Part shown: piece after piece, positions 1 to 4,977 of the stretch
How the letters are laid out: each line of letters starts with the position of its first letter
Position numbering within the stretch: position 1 is the stretch's first letter
Assembly: GCA_947487925.1 (NCBI GenBank)
Contig: CANLCA010000054.1
Coordinates: 1-10,170 of the forward strand
Source: Verrucomicrobiales bacterium
GTDB lineage: Bacteria; Verrucomicrobiota; Verrucomicrobiia; Limisphaerales; F1-80-MAGS106
Length of the DNA: 10,170 nt
Direction: 5' to 3'
The notes under the pieces: model-generated
The model's input: only the letters and a program-made list of their open reading frames with translations
Database searches by the model: none
Told to the model about the DNA's origin: nothing
Made by a program: the position numbers and the translations under genes

Positions 1-2
1 CG

Positions 3-359
3 CTCGATTTCCCTTACGGCTGGGGAGGTCCGCGCGACATGAAGCTTTCCGAACAAATCACTCGAAAAGGCCCCGCCGGCGATCACTTCGGTTCGATCGC
101 GACAACCCGGCTGAAAATGCCCCGTGGCCGCTGGCGGTTCAAAAGCTTGAGCGACGATGGGGTTCGGGTGACGGTGAACGGAAGGCCCGTCATCGAGAAT
201 TGGACCTGGCACGGTCCCACGGCGGACGAGGGAGTTTACGAACACTCAACTGCGGGCGAGGTGGAGATTATGGTCGAACACTTCGAGATCGACGGCTACG
301 CGACGCTCCGTCTGGACATCGAGCCTCTGAGCCCGCCTTTTCAGGCGCGCCAGCCTTGA
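3..359 (+). CDS. C-terminal fragment of a PA14-domain protein (5' end outside window)
   Basis: The reading frame is open to the left edge, so this is the end of a longer protein; the first in-window Met (position 39) is unlikely to be the real start. The visible ~118 residues end in a pattern typical of PA14-like beta-barrel domains: a segment RFKSLSDDGVRVTVNG, then PVIENWTWHGP, then an alternating hydrophobic stretch ending in EHFEIDGYATLRLDIEP. The 'DDGVR..vnG..vI.nW' and 'EhFE..G.A.l.L' blocks are the usual PA14 landmarks. PA14 domains bind carbohydrate or act as accessory modules in secreted or surface proteins. In Verrucomicrobiota and Planctomycetota they are often fused to hydrolases or large dehydrogenase-like proteins; which of these lies upstream cannot be told here. 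The PA14 assignment rests on pattern recognition only. Confidence 0.7.
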   Translation, partial: LDFPYGWGGPRDMKLSEQITRKGPAGDHFGSIATTRLKMPRGRWRFKSLSDDGVRVTVNGRPVIENWTWHGPTADEGVYEHSTAGEVEIMVEHFEIDGYATLRLDIEPLSPPFQARQP

Positions 360-381
360 CCCGAAAAAAGTGAAAGCACGG

Positions 382-639
382 CGGATAAACGCAGATGCAC
401 TCGGATAAGAACCAATTGTGCCGGAAGATCGGTATTTTAGACGGCGAGTCACTCCTTGCGCACCGTGCTTCATGTTTGGACGGGCGGTACGCACGGAGTG
501 GCGCGCCCTACCGCGAAGCCAAATCCACAGATAATTCTTGGGAATTGGTATGAGAACCAATTGTTGAGGTCAAAGCCTATGGATTAGAGGCCGTGGAGGA
601 TCAACTTCTCGTGAATCTGCGTCCATCTGCGTTTATCCG
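382..639. repeat. Inverted-repeat pair in a gene-free gap (dispersed-repeat type)
   Basis: The 303-bp gap 360-662 has no credible gene. A perfect 16-bp inverted repeat, CGGATAAACGCAGATG, lies at 382-397 and, reverse-complemented, at 624-639. Beside the left arm CGGATAA recurs at 402-408, and the right arm carries two similar CTGCGT(C/T) units. From memory, sequences of the kind 'ccacggataaacgcagatg' are common intergenic dispersed repeats in several environmental bacterial groups; this could not be checked here. The right arm starts about 20 bp beyond the lpxA stop codon. Confidence 0.6.
408..564. repeat. 12-bp direct repeat AGAACCAATTGT flanking ~133 bp
   Basis: AGAACCAATTGT occurs at 408-419 and again at 553-564, inside the larger inverted repeat. 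The second copy overlaps a hairpin, AATTGGT (543-549) with ACCAATT (556-562) and a 6-nt loop. The DNA between the copies has further self-complementary pieces: CACTCC 450-455 with GGAGTG 495-500, CCGTGC 463-468 with GCACGG 491-496, and GCGGTA 484-489 with TACCGC 509-514. The arrangement suggests a small non-autonomous element or several nested repeat insertions. No transposase is visible. Confidence 0.5.
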
Positions 640-662
640 TGGTTCAACTGCTTTTCGCAGGT

Positions 663-1463
663 TCACTTACCGATTCCCCGCTCACTCGCGCGGACAAATG
701 CGAGGAGGTGCAGGACTTCGGGCAACAAGTTCACGGTTTGCTCGATGCGAACGAGGGCATTCGAAATTGCCAATTTCTCACGGAACAAAATCTTATAGGC
801 ATGCTTCAGCGCGGTCTGCGCTTCCTCCGTGACCGCGTTGCGGTCCAGTCCGACCTTGTTGAGGGTGCGGGTGCGGGCCGGGTTCCCGTCAGCCAGCATG
901 AAGGGGGGCACATCCTGGACGACTTTCGAGCAACCCCCTATGATCGACATCCTCCCGATCTTGCAAAACTGGTGAACAGCCGCGAGGCCCCCAATCACGG
1001 CATAGTCCTCGACGCAGACGTGCCCGGCGAGTGTGGCAACGTTCGACATGATAACATGATTTCCTAGGACGACATTGTGGGCGATATGGCAGTAGGCGAG
1101 GACATGGTTATGAGATCCGACACGCGTCACGTCACCATCTCCCGTGGCGCTGTGGATAGTGACGTATTCCCGAAAAGTATTGCCCTCACCGATCTCGGTT
1201 CGAGTGATGCCTCCAGCCCACTTCAAATCCTGACTCTTCAGACCGATGCTTGCAAAAGGGAAAATCTCATTGTCACAGCCCAGCACCGTGTGGCCGTCGA
1301 CCACCACATGGGAATGCAGCCGACAACGCTCCCCGAGAACGACATTCTCTCCGATCACGCAGTAAGGTCCGACGACAGAACCCGCTCCAATGCGCGACCC
1401 TGGATGCACCACGGCCGTGGGATGGATGAACACCACGAGTTGAGGGTCAGTTGAGGAGTTCAT
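663..1463 (-). CDS. lpxA: Acyl-ACP--UDP-N-acetylglucosamine O-acyltransferase (LpxA)
   Basis: First enzyme of lipid A synthesis: transfers an R-3-hydroxyacyl chain from ACP to the 3-OH of UDP-GlcNAc in the cytoplasm. At 266 residues it is close to E. coli LpxA (262). The N-terminal two thirds are left-handed beta-helix hexapeptide repeats (IGAGSVVGPYCVIGENVVLGE and following). Conserved His residues are present: H126 and H129 in CHIAHN (H129 matches catalytic H125 of E. coli), H148 in AGH, and H164 in AVHQF. Gly177 in GGCS aligns with E. coli G173, the 'ruler' residue that permits long (C14-type) chains, so a long hydroxyacyl donor is inferred. The C-terminal helical domain (from about residue 205) has the usual AYKILFRE segment. 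Its ATG (1463-1461) overlaps the lpxC-fabZ stop codon as ATGA, so translation is probably coupled. It is the last gene of the operon. Confidence 0.96.
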   Translation of the reverse strand: MNSSTDPQLVVFIHPTAVVHPGSRIGAGSVVGPYCVIGENVVLGERCRLHSHVVVDGHTVLGCDNEIFPFASIGLKSQDLKWAGGITRTEIGEGNTFREYVTIHSATGDGDVTRVGSHNHVLAYCHIAHNVVLGNHVIMSNVATLAGHVCVEDYAVIGGLAAVHQFCKIGRMSIIGGCSKVVQDVPPFMLADGNPARTRTLNKVGLDRNAVTEEAQTALKHAYKILFREKLAISNALVRIEQTVNLLPEVLHLLAFVRASERGIGK

Positions 1464-2809
1464 CCTTCGGCGATCATAAACGTGACCTCCGCCTCGCTCA
1501 CGACTTCGCCATCCACAAAGCAGGTCCCTTTGGCTTTACAGATCTTCCCGCGAATCTTAGTCAGCTCTACTTCGATGACCAAACAATCACCCGGTCGGAC
1601 TGGCTTGCGCCACTTGACGCTTTCGGCGGCCATGAAGTAGGCCAGTTTGCCGAGGTTCTCGACCTGTCGCAGCATGAGGATCCCGGCAACCTGTGCCATG
1701 GCCTCCAACTGGAGCACTCCGGGCATGATAGGGTGCAGCGGAAAGTGCCCTTCAAAAAAAGGCTCGTTGATCGTCACATTTTTCTGGCCAGTAATCTTGT
1801 TTCCGTCGATTCGCGTCACCTTATCCACCATCAAAAACGGATAACGATGGGGCAGAATCTGCATGATTTGCCTCACGTCCAGATGGGCCCCATCCACAAC
1901 AGGGGTCTGCGGTGGGTGTTCGCCAGGCCCATTTCGCACCTCAGGCGGGGGCAGGAAAGCGTTCACAGCCACTCTTGCCTTACGCGCTTGGGTCGCAATC
2001 AAGCGGGCCAATTCACAATTGGCTGAATGACTGGGTCGAACCGCGATGATATGGGCATGAACAGGCCGTCCCACCAAACTCAAGTCACCCAGAATATCGA
2101 GGATTTTGTGGCGGACGAACTCCTCGGGATACCGCAGCGGTTCAGTCGTGAGCACCGCATCGTCCCGTATCACCACGGCGTTCTCAAGGCTACCGCCTTT
2201 GATTAAGCCGTTCTTGATCAAGAATTCGATCTCCTCAAAAAAACAAAACGTGCGGGCGCAAGAAAGCTCCTTCCGCCACGTCTCCGGGGATATTTCAAGG
2301 CTATAAAATTGGGTGAACCGTCCTGATTTGCCAGAGCTGGTGCAGGATATCTTAAGCCGGTCGTGTGGAAACACCGAGAGAATCGAGTCCGCATGAGCCA
2401 GTTCGATGGGTGTGTCCACGGCATAGACGTCCCGCTTCTCGGTTTGCGGGACCAAACCCGATTTTTCAATCAATTCGCAATAGCGCGCCGAACTCCCGTC
2501 GCCGATGGGGGGTTCATTGGCATCCAACTCCACCACCGCATTATCGACGCCGCAACCCGCAAACGCCGCAAGCACATGCTCCACCGTGTGAATCTTGACG
2601 TTTCCCTTGGAAATCGTGGTCGAGCGGTTGGTCTCGCTCACGTGCTCGATGCTGGCTTCTATCTCGGGTCTCCCCTCCAGATCCACACGTCGAAACCGGA
2701 TGCCGGTGCCCACCTCCGCTGGAAGGAAGTGCATCGATACCTTGTTCCCGCTGTGAAGCCCAATTCCGGTGAAAGAACCGGGCTCCCGCAAAGTCTGCTG
2801 TTGCAACAC
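1460..2809 (-). CDS. lpxC-fabZ: Bifunctional UDP-3-O-acyl-GlcNAc deacetylase / 3-hydroxyacyl-ACP dehydratase (LpxC-FabZ fusion)
   Basis: A 449-residue fusion of two cytoplasmic enzymes. Residues ~1-300 are LpxC, the zinc deacetylase that commits the cell to lipid A synthesis: STTI/TVEH with E77 and H78, FVRHKILDILGDL with H234 and D238 (zinc ligands with H78), and H261 in RPSHS as the catalytic-site His. Residues ~308-449 are FabZ, the hot-dog dehydratase of fatty-acid elongation: ILPHRYPFLMVDKV, then FFEGHFP with catalytic H355, then PGVLQLEAMAQ with catalytic E369. All key residues of both halves are intact, so both activities are expected. LpxC and FabZ draw on the same 3-hydroxyacyl pool, which may be why fusion is tolerated. 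The start used is GTG; GTG at 2848 or TTG at 2851 are in-frame alternatives, but this start matches the family N-terminus (QxTL). It lies 85 nt after panC. Confidence 0.95.
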   Translation of the reverse strand: MLQQQTLREPGSFTGIGLHSGNKVSMHFLPAEVGTGIRFRRVDLEGRPEIEASIEHVSETNRSTTISKGNVKIHTVEHVLAAFAGCGVDNAVVELDANEPPIGDGSSARYCELIEKSGLVPQTEKRDVYAVDTPIELAHADSILSVFPHDRLKISCTSSGKSGRFTQFYSLEISPETWRKELSCARTFCFFEEIEFLIKNGLIKGGSLENAVVIRDDAVLTTEPLRYPEEFVRHKILDILGDLSLVGRPVHAHIIAVRPSHSANCELARLIATQARKARVAVNAFLPPPEVRNGPGEHPPQTPVVDGAHLDVRQIMQILPHRYPFLMVDKVTRIDGNKITGQKNVTINEPFFEGHFPLHPIMPGVLQLEAMAQVAGILMLRQVENLGKLAYFMAAESVKWRKPVRPGDCLVIEVELTKIRGKICKAKGTCFVDGEVVSEAEVTFMIAEG

Positions 2810-2894
2810 CCCTTGATTAAACTGCCGGCTCGCCCCCTTGGCAAGCCACCAATCAAAAGCTTCCTCCAGGCCGTTTCCCCCACTCCTTCATGCC

Positions 2895-3761
2895 CTAAAG
2901 GAGCCCATTGTCGATCAATCTCGTGTCTCCTAAAAATGCCGCCACCGCCATGCGTGATCCCGGTTTAACCCGGGTGAGGGGTTGAAGGGTGGAGGGATTG
3001 AAAAAATCGATGTAATCGACACGCGCCAGTGGATACCGTTCCTCAACGGGTTTGAGTGCCCGCCTCAATTTATCCGCGAAGATCCCTGCTCGGGATTTCC
3101 GAACGACCTCTCGCGCTTGGCAAATGAGACGATTCAAGACCACCGCCTGTGCCCTGTGCGCCGTGTCCAGATAACGGTTCCTTGAACTCAGTGCGAGCCC
3201 ATCCGACTCTCGCACGGTCCGCGAGACTATAACACGGATCGGGAAATGCAGGTCACGCACCATTCTCAAGATGACCGCCGCTTGTTGAAAATCCTTGGCG
3301 CCAAAAACAGCGACATCCGGAAGGACCAGGTTAAAAAGTTTGGCAACGACGGTGGTCACCCCACGAAAGTGGGTGGGTCTGGCCGCACCTTCCATGCCCA
3401 TCGATACCTGTTGCTCCACCACCCAAGTGCTATGGTCCCCCTGGTTCGCATCAGGGAACATGTCGCGGTCGCGCGGCGCGAAGACCTCATCGACACCCGC
3501 TTCCCGGCACATCCTCAGATCCCTTCCGAAGTCGCGAGGATAACGGCTGAGATCCTCGTTGGCCGCGAACTGGGTAGGGTTCACATAGATGCTCAACACC
3601 ACCTTCCCGCCCGACCCAACGGCCGCACGTGCCTTCTTAACAAGACTCACATGCCCGGCATGCAAGTAACCCATCGTCGGCACGAATCCAATGCGAGAGC
3701 CCTCACGTCTCCATGCCAACGCAAGGGCCTGCATCGACCTGAGAGAGCGCAGAACTTGCAA
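2895..3761 (-). CDS. panC: Pantothenate synthetase (pantoate--beta-alanine ligase)
   Basis: Joins pantoate and beta-alanine with ATP to make pantothenate, the precursor of coenzyme A and of the ACP prosthetic arm. 288 residues, normal for the family. Nucleotidyltransferase landmarks are in order: PTMGYLHAGH at 28-37 (the HxxGH motif, H34 and H37), YVNPTQF at 59-65, THFRGVTTVV at 130-139, FGAKDFQQ at 153-160, and RESDGLALSSRN at 184-194 (the KMSKS-like loop). The usual FGEKDYQQ reads FGAKDFQQ, a mild variation. The start is TTG at 3761; no ATG or GTG lies between it and the upstream in-frame stop at 3798-3800, and the distance to PTMG (27 residues) matches E. coli PanC. No clear Shine-Dalgarno is visible. 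It follows the glutaredoxin gene by 36 nt in the same operon; CoA/ACP supply fits the lipid A genes downstream. Confidence 0.95.
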   Translation of the reverse strand: MQVLRSLRSMQALALAWRREGSRIGFVPTMGYLHAGHVSLVKKARAAVGSGGKVVLSIYVNPTQFAANEDLSRYPRDFGRDLRMCREAGVDEVFAPRDRDMFPDANQGDHSTWVVEQQVSMGMEGAARPTHFRGVTTVVAKLFNLVLPDVAVFGAKDFQQAAVILRMVRDLHFPIRVIVSRTVRESDGLALSSRNRYLDTAHRAQAVVLNRLICQAREVVRKSRAGIFADKLRRALKPVEERYPLARVDYIDFFNPSTLQPLTRVKPGSRMAVAAFLGDTRLIDNGLL

Positions 3762-3797
3762 AACAGGAACGGACTGATGATCCGTGAGAAAGCCTGC

Positions 3798-4136
3798 CTA
3801 TTTCTTAAAAGACATCGATGCAAACGCCGGCATCTCGTTTGCGCAAGGCTGATTGATCGGAGAATCAGGCTGGAGCGTGTTGGGTGAAACAAGCTGGTTC
3901 GCTAACAAATAAGCCTCGACTTCTTCACCGCTGATGTCGGGGAGCATTCGACCGTTCACCTCAACGCAAGGACTGAGCATCTGGCCACTTTTTTCAATCA
4001 TTTCCTGCCGCTGGGAAGGGTTATTGATGATGTCACGGTCTTCAAATGGAATCTCATACTTGCGCATGATCGACCGAACCCCCTGGCTCCATCCGCAGGA
4101 TGGTTTCAGATACGCAATAATCTTCGGTTTGTTCAT
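3798..4136 (-). CDS. Monothiol-type glutaredoxin (CGWS active site)
   Basis: A 112-residue thioredoxin-fold protein, first gene of the minus-strand operon. It begins MNKPKIIAYLKPSCGWSQG, with active-site C14-G-W-S17: the second Cys of the classic CPYC motif is Ser, so it is monothiol. Further landmarks are SPCVEVNG (about 64-71), with the expected cis-Pro preceded by Ser, and a glutathione-site-like DISGEEVEAYL. It has a second Cys at the SPC position and a ~25-residue tail rich in Pro, Asn and Ser. Monothiol glutaredoxins typically handle iron-sulfur clusters or glutathionylated proteins; which applies here is not shown. The ATG at 4136 is preferred over the upstream in-frame Met at 4232, because the family fold begins here and AAAGG lies ~13 nt upstream. 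The link to panC/lpx is positional only. Confidence 0.85.
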   Translation of the reverse strand: MNKPKIIAYLKPSCGWSQGVRSIMRKYEIPFEDRDIINNPSQRQEMIEKSGQMLSPCVEVNGRMLPDISGEEVEAYLLANQLVSPNTLQPDSPINQPCANEMPAFASMSFKK

Positions 4137-4251
4137 AAAATAATAGTTGCCTTTAAAGTGACAGAAGTCGGACCCTAACTTGCCATACGTGATCCAATTG
4201 GCAAATCCTTTCCCTCGCCGCAAAGAAAACATCGGATCCTTCCGCCTTCAG

Positions 4252-4384
4252 CGTGTTTCACTCGAGGGCCATGAAACACGAAAGGCGGGCTTTGGGGTGG
4301 CACACGGATTACACCGCCAAAACCCGCCTCCTAATCACTTCCTCACATTCAGAAGTGAAACTTGGGCGCACGCGACAGAGCGTG
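4252..4384. other. Cluster of tandem stem-loops in the divergent non-coding region
   Basis: The gap 4137-4610 between the diverging glutaredoxin and kup genes has no convincing gene but is rich in inverted repeats. (1) CGTGTTTCA 4252-4260 with TGAAACACG 4272-4280, perfect 9 bp. (2) AGGCGGGCTTTGG 4283-4295 with CCAAAACCCGCCT 4317-4329, 13 bp with one mismatch, continued inside by GGTG 4296-4299 with CACC 4312-4315. (3) TCACTTC 4335-4341 with GAAGTGA 4352-4358. (4) CACGC 4369-4373 with GCGTG 4380-4384. They sit side by side almost without spacers. Farther right, ATTACCA 4437-4443 pairs with TGGTAAT 4461-4467, followed by TTTTA. The cluster could be an unannotated small RNA, a repeat element, or remnants of a longer leader; no function can be assigned. 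Confidence 0.5.
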
Positions 4385-4610
4385 TTCATAGAACTTCCAA
4401 AAAATCTTTCTGCACTCTTACGAAGAAACCTGTTGGATTACCAGCATTTCCTCACGTCCTTGGTAATTTTTATTGGGACCTGAGACCTGAGCCTGATCTT
4501 CCGCACCCGTCGTTCTCGGTTCGTGGATCCGTCTCGCCTACCACTCCATGACACACGTCTTGGGTGACAAACCCGAGGAGCCCGCGCGACAAAGCAGCAA
4601 CATGCCGGAT

Positions 4611-4639
4611 TTGACGTCCGACATCTTTTGTGAGATAAC
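4611..4639 (+). promoter_or_regulatory. Sigma70-like promoter for the riboswitch-kup transcript
   Basis: TTGACG (4611-4616, five of six consensus -35 bases), a 17-nt spacer, and GATAAC (4634-4639, four of six -10 bases). Transcription would start near 4646, exactly where the riboswitch aptamer begins. That fit of position supports the call more than the boxes alone. Confidence 0.6.
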
Positions 4640-4645
4640 CCGAAC

Positions 4646-4814
4646 CCAGCAGCTTAAATCTGGCCCTGCAAGAGGCTGGATGCGGGGGAACCCACTCAGC
4701 CCGTGCGATGGTTCGCATGGGTCGGGGCGCACGGTTTCCGGGCCGGAAGTTTCCGGCTAACGGACCGGGGTCACTTTCAAGACCTAGCCCGACAGCTAAC
4801 CTCGTCAGCTCTTG
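4646..4814 (+). ncRNA. c-di-AMP riboswitch (ydaO/yuaA type) in the kup leader
   Basis: The conserved blocks of the ydaO/yuaA c-di-AMP aptamer occur in order on the plus strand. AGCTTAAATCTGG lies at 4651-4663, then GCGGGGGAACCCA at 4682-4694, GGGGCG at about 4724-4729, and CCCGACAGCTAACCTCG at 4788-4804, the most diagnostic piece. Between them are the expected helices: ATCTGGCC/GGCTGGAT (4658-4665, 4674-4681), CCCGTGCGA/TCGCATGGG (4700-4708, 4713-4721, loop TGGT), and GCCGGA/TCCGGC (4742-4747, 4752-4757). A closing helix can form between CAGCAGCTTA (4647-4656) and TCAGCTCTTG (4805-4814), with mismatches. The class senses cyclic di-AMP and commonly shuts down potassium-uptake or osmolyte genes; kup directly downstream fits well. 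Identification is from remembered consensus, not a covariance search. Confidence 0.85.
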
Positions 4815-4818
4815 AAAG
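4774..4818 (+). promoter_or_regulatory. Possible alternative hairpin overlapping the riboswitch 3' end
   Basis: CTTTCAAGA (4774-4782) is perfectly complementary to TCTTGAAAG (4810-4818). Forming this 9-bp helix would take away the 3' strand of the aptamer's closing helix and loop out the conserved CCCGACAGCTAACC core, so it could be mutually exclusive with the ligand-bound fold. A short T-rich stretch (TCTTTT, 4824-4829) follows after five nucleotides, which is not a clean terminator. The switching role is an inference. Confidence 0.4.
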
Positions 4819-4885
4819 GGCGATCTTTTCAGGTCTCCCGCCAAACTCATGGTCAAATAAGTTAACGTGGACCTCCTGGATTGAA

Positions 4886-4934
4886 TCCGCGCGATTTTGA
4901 AGGGAACAACCAACTCCCAATCAAGTCGCGCGGG
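4886..4934 (+). promoter_or_regulatory. Strong stem-loop in the kup 5' leader
   Basis: TCCGCGCGATTT (4886-4897) pairs with AAGTCGCGCGGG (4923-4934): 12 bp with two G-T wobbles and an 8-bp perfect GC-rich core. Inside the loop GGGA (4902-4905) can pair with TCCC (4915-4918). It lies between the riboswitch and the preferred kup ATG and covers the alternative TTG start at 4897. Its right arm overlaps GGCGCC (4933-4938), which can instead pair with a second GGCGCC (4957-4962), so two folds compete. There is no U-run, so it is not a standard intrinsic terminator. It may be part of the expression platform. Confidence 0.45.
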
Positions 4935-4977
4935 CGCCATTCAGGTTTCCGGCCTCGGCGCCGGACTGCAATCGCCT

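Noticed and set aside
382..639. CRISPR array
   Set aside because: There are only one inverted pair and one direct pair of short repeats, no regular spacing and no cas genes.
593..832. 79-codon plus-strand frame beginning in the repeat region
   Set aside because: It runs through the inverted-repeat arm into antisense lpxA and has an Arg/Ser-rich product typical of non-coding frames.
639..1067. Plus-strand open frames opposite lpxA and lpxC-fabZ (also 1077-1454, 1451-2026, 2363-2968)
   Set aside because: They are antisense shadows of genes with complete catalytic motifs on the minus strand, and their products resemble no family.
4437..4471. Intrinsic terminator ATTACCA...TGGTAAT followed by TTTTA
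   Set aside because: The stem is short and AT-rich with a 17-nt loop, and no plus-strand gene lies upstream. It is kept only as part of the hairpin-cluster finding.
4180..4551. 123-codon open frame on the plus strand in the divergent gap
   Set aside because: It crosses several hairpins, and its product has no domain, membrane helix or recognisable motif. It is likely a chance frame.
4632..4827. Extended riboswitch closing stem (GAGAT with ATCTT, CCC with GGG)
   Set aside because: Its left strand would lie in the -10 box, upstream of the predicted transcription start near 4646, so it would not be in the RNA.
4470..4940. 156-codon open frame on the minus strand antisense to the kup leader
   Set aside because: It runs opposite to the riboswitch and promoter, has a low-complexity Arg/Gly/Pro-rich product with no family resemblance, and lacks a ribosome binding site. 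The structured-RNA explanation of the same DNA is far stronger.
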